Source: UBA6183 sp964545895
GTDB lineage: Bacteria; Bacteroidota; Bacteroidia; UKL13-3
Direction: 5' to 3'
NCBI GenBank assembly: GCA_964545895.1
Contig: CAZJHS010000037.1
Coordinates: 1 to 27,854, forward strand
Length of the DNA: 27,854 nt
This document shows, one piece after another, positions 7,154 through 15,442 of the stretch. A model generated the notes under the pieces. That model was not told the origin of the DNA. It worked only from the letters and a program-made list of their open reading frames with translations, and searched no databases. Numbering within the stretch: position 1 is the stretch's first letter; each line of letters begins with the position of its first letter. The position numbers and the translations under genes are program-made.

Positions 7154-8854
7154 ATGAGAGTTTTAGCAACACTTATTCTTACTTTAATAGGCATAAACAA
7201 CTTGCTGGCACAAGGGTCGTACGTACCACTGGGGTCGTACAGCATGCATATTATTGATAGGTTTGAAATTAAACAGGGCCGATTAGCCACGCCTAATGAG
7301 TTTAACACCAACAACAAAGCTTATCAACGCTTAAAAATTGCAGCCTACGCTGATGAGTACGACTCGCTGCATAATGACCTGAGCAAACAAGATAAATTTA
7401 ACCTAACCTATCTGCAAAACGACAACTTTGAATACAGCAAAACCACCAGCAGTTTATCAGCAAAAAAAGCAGGCAAAACCAATTTATATAAGTACAAAGC
7501 TGGTATGTTTTCGGTGCATATTCCCGATTTTGATTTAATTGTAAACCCAATTGTATACATGCGTGGCGAGTACGATACCAAGCGAAACGACCGATTACCG
7601 TATTTTGTAAACAGAGGTTTTAGCATTAGAGGACGTATTGGAAATAACCTTAGTTTTTTAACCGAAACTGCCGAAGAAATTCAAAGTTTAAATGGTTGGA
7701 ACTTGGAGTATTTTAAACAATATGATGTACTAGCCGGACAAAATTTTATTTACACCAATACCTACAAACCTAACGACAAGTATTTATACAGCTACTGGAA
7801 TACATCGGGGTATGTGGCTTACCAAGCTGGTAAATATATTGATATGCAATTTGGCCAAGGACGAAATTTTATTGGCAATGGTTACCGTTCTTTAATGCGC
7901 TCTGACTTTTCGACCAACAGTTTATTTTTACGAGTTAACACGCACATTTGGAAAATTAACTACACCAATATTTATGGCTCGATGTACAATTACACGCCAT
8001 TTTACACGCGCCAAAGTATCATCAAGAACCACTTTTACGCCACTACTTATGCTAACGTAAATGTTACTTCAAAACTTAATATTGGCTTGTTTGAAACCAA
8101 CGTTTTTCAACGCGATTCGGGTTATGAAATAAAAGGATACGATCCACAATATTTAAACCCAGTTATTTTTTACAACGCTATTGATAATACCCGCAACAGC
8201 CCTGATAAAAACATATTGGGCATTGACTTTAAATATAATTTTGCTAAAAAATATTCGGCATATGGACAGTTCGTACTTTCGGAAATGAGCATACACAAAC
8301 GCTTAACCCAAAAAGATTGGTGGGGTAACAAAGAAGCTTATCAACTTGGTATAAAATGCTTAGATGTATTTAGAGTAAACAACTTAGATGTACAGCTTGA
8401 ATATAACCAAGCAAGGCCATACTCCTACACTTCGTTTGATAGTAGAAATGCCTATGTAAATTACAACCAAAGTATGGCACATCCGTTGGGGGCTAATTTT
8501 AGAGAAGCCCTAGCCATTGTTAAATATCAACCCACCGAAAAACTATTTATAAACTCAACCTTTATTTTTAGCACTTTTGGTAATGATACCAATGGCAGCA
8601 ATTGGGGTAAAAACATTTCATTAAGTTATAACAGCAGAATGCGCGAGAATGGCAATTATATTGGCCAGGGCGTTAAAACCAACTTATTTATACTTACTAC
8701 ATCGGCTAGCTACATGCTTAAGCATAATTTATTTGCCGATCTCCAACTTTCGTACCGTAACCAAACAAGTGCTTTAAGTCAATTTAAGTCAGAGATGTTT
8801 AACATTGGCATTGCCCTTAGGTGGAATATGAACATGCGCGAGTGTAATTTTTAG
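7154..8854 (+). CDS. Outer-membrane beta-barrel protein, Wzi/RemB-like (first of a tandem pair)
   Basis: A predicted exported outer-membrane protein of 566 residues from the ATG at 7154. An in-frame ATG at 7139 would add five residues, but the stretch from 7154 gives a clean signal peptide (MRVLATLILTLIGINNLLAQ). The body is rich in Tyr, Asn and alternating strands and ends in Phe, as BAM-assembled barrels do. Motifs include VPLGSYSMHIIDRFEIKQGR near the N-terminus, GQGRNFIGNGYRSL, NYNQSMAHPLGANF and GNDTNGSNWGKNIS. These recall Bacteroidota proteins annotated as capsule-assembly Wzi family or gliding protein RemB; I cannot decide between these roles. The closely similar gene follows after 8 bases, so the pair is probably one operon. 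Confidence 0.72.
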   Translation: MRVLATLILTLIGINNLLAQGSYVPLGSYSMHIIDRFEIKQGRLATPNEFNTNNKAYQRLKIAAYADEYDSLHNDLSKQDKFNLTYLQNDNFEYSKTTSSLSAKKAGKTNLYKYKAGMFSVHIPDFDLIVNPIVYMRGEYDTKRNDRLPYFVNRGFSIRGRIGNNLSFLTETAEEIQSLNGWNLEYFKQYDVLAGQNFIYTNTYKPNDKYLYSYWNTSGYVAYQAGKYIDMQFGQGRNFIGNGYRSLMRSDFSTNSLFLRVNTHIWKINYTNIYGSMYNYTPFYTRQSIIKNHFYATTYANVNVTSKLNIGLFETNVFQRDSGYEIKGYDPQYLNPVIFYNAIDNTRNSPDKNILGIDFKYNFAKKYSAYGQFVLSEMSIHKRLTQKDWWGNKEAYQLGIKCLDVFRVNNLDVQLEYNQARPYSYTSFDSRNAYVNYNQSMAHPLGANFREALAIVKYQPTEKLFINSTFIFSTFGNDTNGSNWGKNISLSYNSRMRENGNYIGQGVKTNLFILTTSASYMLKHNLFADLQLSYRNQTSALSQFKSEMFNIGIALRWNMNMRECNF

Positions 8855-8862
8855 AACAAAAC

Positions 8863-10560
8863 ATGAAGATATTTAAACATATATTTTTAGTACTTGTGTT
8901 GATGGCGGTTAATCAAACCATACAAGCACAAGGCACTTATGTACCCCTTAACATGCCAACCCAACACCTGCTTGATCGGTATGAAATAAAATCGGGTAGA
9001 TTAGCCATGCCACAAGAGTTTAATACCACAGCAAAGGCTTTTCAGCGCAACAGAGTTGCTACTTATGTTGATAGTTTTAATGTAGTGGGAGCAAAACTTA
9101 GCCGTATTGATTATTTTAATTTAAGCTATTTACAAGCCGATAATTTTGAGTTTAGCCAATCGCAATCAACCTTAAGCAAACATAAAATATTAGGCACGTT
9201 TAATTACAAGGCTGCCTTTTACGGCATAAAAAACGAAGAGTTTACAATGGTAATTAATCCCATTACGCAGTTACAAATGGGATACGATACTCGCTTAAAA
9301 AAAGCAACTGAAATAAACAACAGAGGTATTGAAACTAGAGGCACCTTGGGCAAAACACTAGGATTTTACACCACCTTTAGCAACGAGATTTTAACCCCCA
9401 ATAGTTGGGTTAAAGATTACTATACAACCAACCACGTAATACCAGGCGCTTCGTTACTAAAATTTAGTGATGATACCAGTACGATGGTAATAAATCACAA
9501 TACCGCTAGTGGCTACATCGTATATCAACCCAATAAATATGTTGATATACAAATGGGCCATGGCCGTAATTTTTTAGGCAATGGATTTCGTACTTTTTAC
9601 ATGAGCGATTTTAGTCGCGACCATTTTTTTGTGCGTGCCAACACCCGCTTTTGGCGTATAAATTATACCAACATTTGGGGGCAGATTTATGATTACAATG
9701 TACAAACGCAACGCAACTTACCTAAACGCCACTATTACGCTACCACATACGCCAATGTTAACCTTACAAAAAAACTAAACATTGGTTTGTTTCAAACGGT
9801 TTCGTTTCAGCGCGATAGTGGTTACTCAAACGGAGGTTATGATTTAGAATATTTAAACCCCATTATTTTTTACAAGCCTATTGAAAACGGATTAAATAGC
9901 CCTGATAAAGTAATTTTAGGAGGAGATTTTAAATACAATTTTGCGCGTCATTTTCAGCTATACGGACAAGCCGTTATTAGCGAGTTTAGAATTAAAGATA
10001 TTATACAACGTAATGGATGGTTTGGTAATAAATGGGCTACCCAACTTGGCATTAAATACATTGATGTGTTAGGCATTAAAAACCTAGATGTACAAGCCGA
10101 AAGCAACATAGCTAGGCCATACATGTATACTTCGTTTAACGCCCTAAATGCTTATGTAAATTACAACCAAAATATGGCACATCCATTGGGTGCAAATTTT
10201 TACGAAAACGTTTTGATTATACGTTGTCAACCAACTAACAGACTAAATTTAAAAACCACTTTTATTTACGCCATTTATGGCAACGATACCAATGGCAGCA
10301 ATTGGGGTAAAAATATTAGTATACCATACAGTAAAAGTACCTTACCCCGCGAATACGGCAACACCATTGCACAAGGTGTAAGAACTACTTTATTAATGGC
10401 TGATTTGGTAGTATCGTACATGGTAAAGCATAACTTATTTATTGATGTGCAAGCCGCTTACCGCAAAACAAGCAGCGACATGAATATATTTAACAGCAAT
10501 GCCATTTTTGTAAATGGAACCATACGATGGAATTTTGCCGAACGTAGATGGGATTTTTAA
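8863..10560 (+). CDS. Outer-membrane beta-barrel protein, Wzi/RemB-like (second of a tandem pair)
   Basis: A 565-residue paralogue of the gene immediately upstream, similar along its whole length. It has a signal peptide (about residues 1-23, ending IQAQ), then GTYVPLNMPTQHLLDRYEIK, GHGRNFLGNGFRTFYMSDFS, NYNQNMAHPLGANF and GNDTNGSNWGKNIS, and it ends WDF with a terminal aromatic residue. Shared motifs at matching positions and adjacent placement point to tandem gene duplication. Like its neighbour it belongs with Wzi/RemB-like barrels linked to capsule or surface-polysaccharide attachment or to gliding; no capsule genes are in the window, so the role is open. The start codon is 8 bases after the upstream stop. 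Confidence 0.72.
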   Translation: MKIFKHIFLVLVLMAVNQTIQAQGTYVPLNMPTQHLLDRYEIKSGRLAMPQEFNTTAKAFQRNRVATYVDSFNVVGAKLSRIDYFNLSYLQADNFEFSQSQSTLSKHKILGTFNYKAAFYGIKNEEFTMVINPITQLQMGYDTRLKKATEINNRGIETRGTLGKTLGFYTTFSNEILTPNSWVKDYYTTNHVIPGASLLKFSDDTSTMVINHNTASGYIVYQPNKYVDIQMGHGRNFLGNGFRTFYMSDFSRDHFFVRANTRFWRINYTNIWGQIYDYNVQTQRNLPKRHYYATTYANVNLTKKLNIGLFQTVSFQRDSGYSNGGYDLEYLNPIIFYKPIENGLNSPDKVILGGDFKYNFARHFQLYGQAVISEFRIKDIIQRNGWFGNKWATQLGIKYIDVLGIKNLDVQAESNIARPYMYTSFNALNAYVNYNQNMAHPLGANFYENVLIIRCQPTNRLNLKTTFIYAIYGNDTNGSNWGKNISIPYSKSTLPREYGNTIAQGVRTTLLMADLVVSYMVKHNLFIDVQAAYRKTSSDMNIFNSNAIFVNGTIRWNFAERRWDF

Positions 10561-10628
10561 CACACTTGCGGTTTACCTTTTATTTACCGAAATTCGCACG
10601 CACAAAAAACGATTTAATATAGAACAGC

Positions 10629-11339
10629 ATGGGACGCGTATTTGAGAAAAGAAAACATAAAATGTTTGCTCGTTACAACAAAATGAGCCGCACATTTACC
10701 AAAATTGGAAAAGAGATTGCGATTGCCGTTAAGGCTGGCGGACCAGATCCTGATGGTAACTCGAGATTACGTGCTATTGTGGCCAATGCAAAAGCGGCCA
10801 ACATGCCCAAAGCAAATATTGATGCCGCTATTTCTAGAGCAAGCAGCAAGCAAGATAAAGATTTTGAAGAAGTAGTATACGAAGGCAAAGGACCACACGG
10901 AATTGTAATGGTTATTGAAACCGCTACCGATAATCCTACACGTACGGTTGCCAACCTACGCAGTTACTTTAATAAAAAAGGTGGCCAATTAATGGTAAGT
11001 GGCTCGTTAGATTTTATGTTTGAGCGTAAAGGTATTTTCCGCATAAAAAACAACAACATTAATTTAGAAGAATTAGAGCTTGAATTAATTGATTACGGTA
11101 TGGAAGAAATGGAAGATGATGGCGAAGGCAACTTGGCCATTTCGGTTCCGTTTACCGAGTTTGGCGCCATGCAAAAAGCATTAGAAGAACGTAAGTTTGA
11201 AATTATAAATGCCGAGTTACAACGCATCCCAACAACAACTATTGAACTAACCGAAGAGCAAGAAAACGAAGTACATGTATTGCTTGATTTGATTGAAGAT
11301 GATGATGATATTACCAACGTATATACCAATATGCGTTAA
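10629..11339 (+). CDS. YebC/PmpR-family protein
   Basis: A cytoplasmic 236-residue protein of the YebC family. The family is annotated as a transcriptional regulator, and some members have also been reported to act in translation; which role applies here cannot be told from sequence. The N-terminus MGRVFEKRKHKMFARYNKMS is the Bacteroidota variant of the basic N-terminal segment. It is followed by FTKIGKEIAIAVKAGGPDPD, NMPKANIDAAI, YEGKGPHGIVMVIETATDN and the GGQLMVSGSLDFMFERKG segment. The C-terminal part is strongly acidic (EEMEDDGEGN, then LIEDDDDI). It is 68 bases downstream of the barrel pair and is followed by a perfect hairpin, so it may be monocistronic. Confidence 0.92.
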   Translation: MGRVFEKRKHKMFARYNKMSRTFTKIGKEIAIAVKAGGPDPDGNSRLRAIVANAKAANMPKANIDAAISRASSKQDKDFEEVVYEGKGPHGIVMVIETATDNPTRTVANLRSYFNKKGGQLMVSGSLDFMFERKGIFRIKNNNINLEELELELIDYGMEEMEDDGEGNLAISVPFTEFGAMQKALEERKFEIINAELQRIPTTTIELTEEQENEVHVLLDLIEDDDDITNVYTNMR

Positions 11340-11363
11340 TAGCATTTAACCACAATACACATT

Positions 11364-11400
11364 ACAAACGGCTGCATTTCAACAAAGTGCAGCCGTTTGT
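11364..11400 (+). terminator. Hairpin terminator after yebC-family gene
   Basis: Perfect 13-bp inverted repeat ACAAACGGCTGCA (11364-11376) and TGCAGCCGTTTGT (11388-11400) with an 11-nt loop. There is no long T run after it. Confidence 0.7.
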
Positions 11401-11520
11401 GCGTAACCACCATTCGGTACATTTTCCGTTTATCATAAATCACCACACAAAACCTCCCTCCTTTGCTGATTTTATTATACATTCGCCACACAAAAATTAA
11501 TTAACAACAATTCTATACAC

Positions 11521-13659
11521 ATGAAAAAGTTCGTAATGGGTATTTTAACGTTTGCACTATTAGCATCAAACGTTAAAGCCGATGAGGGCATGTGGTTACC
11601 TTGGTTATTAAAAAGCCAAACCACAGAAGCCATGAAGAAAAAAGGGTTAAAATTAACCGCAGATCAATTGTACGATTTAAACAAAAGCAGTTTAAAAGAT
11701 GCTATTGTTTGGTTTGGTGGAGGATGCACAGGCGAAATTATTTCGGCTAATGGTTTAGTTTTAACAAACCACCATTGTGGGTACGATTACATTAGTAACT
11801 TAAGCACAAGCGCAGATAACATTTTAGATAATGGTTTTTGGGCTAAAAGCATGCAAGAAGAACGCCCTGTGGCTGGCTTAACTGTTGCTTTTGTGGTTAA
11901 AGTAGAAGATATTACTGCTGAGGTTTTAGAAGCGGTAAAAGGTTTAAGCGAAAAAGAGCGTACTGCTAAATTACAAAGCGTATACAAAACCATTATTGAG
12001 CGTACAACTAAAGGCAATCATTACGAGGCACAATGCCGCGAAATGTATAAAGGTAACGCTTATTATGTGTTTACTTTCGAGCGTTTTACTGATGTGCGTT
12101 TAGTAGGTACACCACCTCAAAACATTGGTAAATTTGGTGGCGAAACAGACAACTGGATGTGGCCACGCCATACTGGTGATTTTAGCATGTTCCGTGTTTA
12201 CATGAGTAAAGATGGTAAACCAGCTAAATACTCGCCAGAGAACGTTCCACTTAAAGCTAAACACCATTTACCAATTAATTTAAAAGGTGTTAACAATGGC
12301 GATTATGCTATGATTATGGGTTTCCCTGGTCGTACTAACCGTTATGAGTTTAGCCAAGGTGTTAAAATTGCTACTGATTTAGTTGATCCAGCAATTGTTG
12401 CATTACGTGATGTACGCTTAAATGCATGGAGAGAGCAAATGAAAAAAGACACCGATATCCGTTTAAAATTATCGGGCGATTTTGCAAGTGTAGCTAACTA
12501 CTGGAAGTTTTTTAGAGGCGAAGCCGAACAATTAAAAAACAACAAAGTATACGAGCAAAAACAAAAAGACGAAAAAGTATTTGGTGCATGGGCTGCAACA
12601 AAAGAGGAGTATAAAACCTTATTGGCTGATGTAGAAAAAACTTTTGCTGCATACAAACCATATAGCTTACAAGGCATTTATTTACGCGAAGGTATTTATG
12701 CACCAACTGTAGTTAAATACGCGCAATTTGCTTCGATGCTTGAAGATGCAGTAGCTAAAAATGATAAAGAAAAACTTGAAGCTACCCAAAAACAATTGCT
12801 TGATGCTGTTAACGATTTACCATACGACCAACCAATTGTTGAAGCCGACAAACGTTTATTCGATAGCATTTTGGTATTGTATTACAACAACATTCCTAAA
12901 GATCAACAAGCACCTTACTTTGCTGATGTAATTTTAAAATATGCTGCAACACCACGTGAAGCAATTAAAGCATACACCGATCACGTATTTGATAACAGTA
13001 TATTTGCTAATGCTGATATGGCAAGAGGATTTATTAAAAATCCGCGTATGAGCATGTTAAAAAATGATGTAGCATTTAAGCATTTTGATGCTTTCCGCAA
13101 ACATTACAACACTACATTTAAAGGTAAGGTTGATGAGTTTAACGAAACCATTTTAGCACTTGGTCGTAAATACATTAAAGGCTTAATGGAAATGAACCCA
13201 ACTAAGCAATACTATCCAGATGCAAACTCATCATTACGCTTAACATACGGCACGGTAAAATCATACATGAAATTCCCGATGATTACCAATTTAGATGAGG
13301 TAATTGAAAAGAATAAAAAGAACCCAGATAACGTAGAATTTAGCATTCCTGAGCGTTTAAAAGAGTTACATAAAAACAAAGACTACGGTCGTTATGCCAT
13401 GAAAGATGGTAAATTACCTGTAGCGTTTTTATCAGACAATGATATTACAGGTGGTAACAGTGGTAGCCCAGTAATTGATGGCGAAGGCCGCATTATTGGT
13501 TTAGCATTTGATGGCAACTGGGAAGCTATGAGTGGTAACATTCATTTCGATCCTAAAAACAAACGCACCATTAACGTTGATATTCGTTATGTGTTATGGT
13601 TAATTGAAAAATATGGCCAAGCACCAAACATTGTTAACGAAATGACAATTGTACAATAA
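11521..13659 (+). CDS. S46-family dipeptidyl-peptidase, DPP7-like
   Basis: A secreted or periplasmic serine exopeptidase of 712 residues, the usual S46 length, which removes dipeptides from the N-terminus of peptides. Residues 1-20 form the signal peptide (cleavage near VKA/DEGMW). The mature start DEGMWLPW is typical of the family. Catalytic residues by motif are His85 (TNHHCG), Asp220 (RHTGDFS) and Ser647 (GGNSGSP). Eighteen residues after the serine, FDGNWE has Gly665. In Porphyromonas enzymes DPP7 has Gly here (hydrophobic or broad P1), while DPP11 has Arg (Asp/Glu P1), so a DPP7-like specificity is inferred. Such enzymes feed dipeptides to amino-acid catabolism. About 180 bases of upstream non-coding DNA precede it, and a strong terminator follows. 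Confidence 0.93.
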   Translation: MKKFVMGILTFALLASNVKADEGMWLPWLLKSQTTEAMKKKGLKLTADQLYDLNKSSLKDAIVWFGGGCTGEIISANGLVLTNHHCGYDYISNLSTSADNILDNGFWAKSMQEERPVAGLTVAFVVKVEDITAEVLEAVKGLSEKERTAKLQSVYKTIIERTTKGNHYEAQCREMYKGNAYYVFTFERFTDVRLVGTPPQNIGKFGGETDNWMWPRHTGDFSMFRVYMSKDGKPAKYSPENVPLKAKHHLPINLKGVNNGDYAMIMGFPGRTNRYEFSQGVKIATDLVDPAIVALRDVRLNAWREQMKKDTDIRLKLSGDFASVANYWKFFRGEAEQLKNNKVYEQKQKDEKVFGAWAATKEEYKTLLADVEKTFAAYKPYSLQGIYLREGIYAPTVVKYAQFASMLEDAVAKNDKEKLEATQKQLLDAVNDLPYDQPIVEADKRLFDSILVLYYNNIPKDQQAPYFADVILKYAATPREAIKAYTDHVFDNSIFANADMARGFIKNPRMSMLKNDVAFKHFDAFRKHYNTTFKGKVDEFNETILALGRKYIKGLMEMNPTKQYYPDANSSLRLTYGTVKSYMKFPMITNLDEVIEKNKKNPDNVEFSIPERLKELHKNKDYGRYAMKDGKLPVAFLSDNDITGGNSGSPVIDGEGRIIGLAFDGNWEAMSGNIHFDPKNKRTINVDIRYVLWLIEKYGQAPNIVNEMTIVQ

Positions 13660-13677
13660 CCAAACTATTGTTAATAG

Positions 13678-13713
13678 AAAAGGCGTCCAGAACAAAGATT
13701 CTGGGCGCCTTTT
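13678..13713. terminator. Terminator between S46 peptidase and convergent gene
   Basis: Inverted repeat AGGCGTCCAGAA (13681-13692) and TTCTGGGCGCCT (13699-13710) with one G-U pair and a 6-nt loop. It is flanked by A and T runs, so it can act in both directions. Confidence 0.88.
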
Positions 13714-13733
13714 TTATGTTATATCAATTAAAC

Positions 13734-14609
13734 CTAACCTACCAATTCAATATTAGGTTCGTAGCAAATTTCAGTTAACTCGGGTACGTTATCAATAATA
13801 TTAAACTGCTTAAGTTTGCCTAAAATATGCGCCCATTCCAATTCATTCATTTCTGGATGATACGCATATTCTAACTCTTTAAACCATTGCATGGCATCAG
13901 TTTCTTTTATGCCATAACGTGCAGCAATTAATGCAGGTGCCTGACTGTTATTTTTTAAAATTAAACAGCTTAAATTAACAATACTTAATATGCGGTGAAG
14001 TACTTGTTGATGCGCTGCAATAAATTGATTGGTGGCTGCTACAACAAAGCATGGCCAAGGTGTACTACACTCTCCAATCATGCTAAATTCGCCATTATCA
14101 ACAAAAGGTTTAGTGGTAAATTTTTCCCACATAAAAAGTTGCGCAGTATTTTCGGCTAACGCTTTACGTGCACCATCTAAATTTCCTACCAACACAAAAT
14201 CCTCTTCTTCGTTTATTTTTAAATTGTGCTTGTTGGCATTTACAAAAGCCATTAAATGCGAGCCAGATTTGTATCGGCTAATAGCATATTTATGCCCTTG
14301 CATTTGGTTGATATTGGTAATTGCACTATTGGCCTTTACAAATATGCCCCAACGCAATGGTGAGTTTACATAAAACTGAACAATTTTACTGGGATTACCT
14401 TGCATAATATCGCTAACCACACCTTCGGTTAAAGCAATTACCAAGTCAAATTCATTGTTGCGTAAAGCCTTACACATGGCGCCCGTTCCGCCTGGTACAT
14501 CAACCCAATCAATTTCAATACCTTGTTGGGCAAACATGCCATTTTCTATTGCTAAATGCCAAGCCAAGTTAAAGTGCTCGGGCACACCACCTACTCTTAC
14601 TTTAATCAT
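13734..14609 (-). CDS. Substrate-binding-domain protein without signal peptide (Ca3427-like PBP2 fold)
   Basis: A 291-residue protein with a type 2 periplasmic-binding-protein fold: VRVGGVPEHFNLAWHLAIEN at the N-terminus, VDVPGGTGAMCKALRNNEFD (about 36-55), GNPSKIVQFYVNSPLRWGIF (about 71-90), then KYAISRYKSGSHLMAF and STPWPCFVVAATN. These match the family I know as substrate-binding domain protein or Ca3427-like, which is related to sulfonate/thiamine-precursor binding proteins. It starts directly at the first strand with no signal peptide or lipobox, and no permease or ATPase gene is adjacent, so a cytoplasmic binding or enzymatic role is plausible. The ligand is unknown. A TACCTTTG element 4 nt before the ATG suggests a leaderless mRNA. 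upp lies 73 bases upstream on the same strand. Confidence 0.78.
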   Translation of the reverse strand: MIKVRVGGVPEHFNLAWHLAIENGMFAQQGIEIDWVDVPGGTGAMCKALRNNEFDLVIALTEGVVSDIMQGNPSKIVQFYVNSPLRWGIFVKANSAITNINQMQGHKYAISRYKSGSHLMAFVNANKHNLKINEEEDFVLVGNLDGARKALAENTAQLFMWEKFTTKPFVDNGEFSMIGECSTPWPCFVVAATNQFIAAHQQVLHRILSIVNLSCLILKNNSQAPALIAARYGIKETDAMQWFKELEYAYHPEMNELEWAHILGKLKQFNIIDNVPELTEICYEPNIELVG

Positions 14610-14613
14610 AGTA

Positions 14614-14621
14614 CAAAGGTA
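14614..14621 (-). promoter_or_regulatory. -7 element TACCTTTG of the substrate-binding gene
   Basis: Exact match to TAnnTTTG on the minus strand, ending 4 nt before the ATG at 14609. No TTG is seen at 19 nt spacing. If used, transcription would begin at or next to the start codon. Confidence 0.4.
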
Positions 14622-14682
14622 ACAAGGTGTTGTTAATTTTGTTTTAACCTGGCAAGATTAATATCAACCAAAAAAGTAATTT

Positions 14683-15336
14683 TTATCGCTCCATTTTATC
14701 ACCAAAACTTAAATCACCAGCATCACCCAAACCTGGTACAATGTATCCGTGCTCATTCAAATCATTATCCATTGCGGCAATCCAAAGTGTGTGGCCTGGC
14801 AATTGTTGGGTTAAATAATCAACCCCAGGTTTGCTAGCAATTAAACTTACCACATGCAATTGTTTGGGCTTACCATATTTTAACAAAGCCTGATAAGTTA
14901 AATCAATACTTTGACCAGTGGCTAACATCGGATCAATAAGTAATACTACTTTATCATTAATATCCGGACTCGCTAAATACTCCACCACAATTTCAAAATT
15001 TTGCTCATCGTGGTGTTTTCGGTAGGCCGAAATAAATGCACAATCAGCTTCATCAAAAAAACTTAACAACCCATGGTGCATGCTTAACCCAGCCCTTAAA
15101 ATTGTAGCCAACACAGGCTGTTCAGCCAATCGGGTTGAAACATGCACACCCAATGGTGTAGTAACTTCAACCTTTTTCCATGCCAAAGTTTTGCTTATTT
15201 CATAAGCCATTATTTGCCCAATACGTTCAATGTTTTTTCTAAAGCGCATGCGGTCTTTTTGCAATTCGGCATCACGCAATTCGCTTACATACTGTTGTAG
15301 TAAACTATTATTTTCTGATAGGTTTATTACTTCCAT
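14683..15336 (-). CDS. upp: Uracil phosphoribosyltransferase
   Basis: Cytoplasmic salvage enzyme making UMP from uracil and PRPP. It is 217 residues, a normal length. The PRPP-binding loop IDPMLATGQS lies at about 134-143. The uracil-binding C-terminal segment GYIVPGLGDAGDLSFGD lies at about 197-213. TILRAGLSMHHGL (about 78-90) is the conserved Arg-Ala-Gly motif. It is divergent from the metallo-beta-lactamase gene at 15443, with 106 bases between them. A TAACTTTG element lies 5 nt before the ATG, suggesting a leaderless or very short-leader transcript. A 73-base gap separates it from the downstream substrate-binding gene, which has its own -7 match. Confidence 0.96.
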   Translation of the reverse strand: MEVINLSENNSLLQQYVSELRDAELQKDRMRFRKNIERIGQIMAYEISKTLAWKKVEVTTPLGVHVSTRLAEQPVLATILRAGLSMHHGLLSFFDEADCAFISAYRKHHDEQNFEIVVEYLASPDINDKVVLLIDPMLATGQSIDLTYQALLKYGKPKQLHVVSLIASKPGVDYLTQQLPGHTLWIAAMDNDLNEHGYIVPGLGDAGDLSFGDKMER

Positions 15337-15341
15337 ACACC

Positions 15342-15349
15342 CAAAGTTA
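15342..15349 (-). promoter_or_regulatory. -7 element TAACTTTG of upp
   Basis: Exact TAnnTTTG match on the minus strand, ending 5 nt before the ATG at 15336. The -33 position has no clear TTG. Confidence 0.4.
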
Positions 15350-15442
15350 GGATTTATATGCTTTTAACAGCTATTTTGCAGCAAAAATTGTATTAGCTTA
15401 ACCAACTAATACCACTAAAAACAAACGATAGGAAGAGATAAA

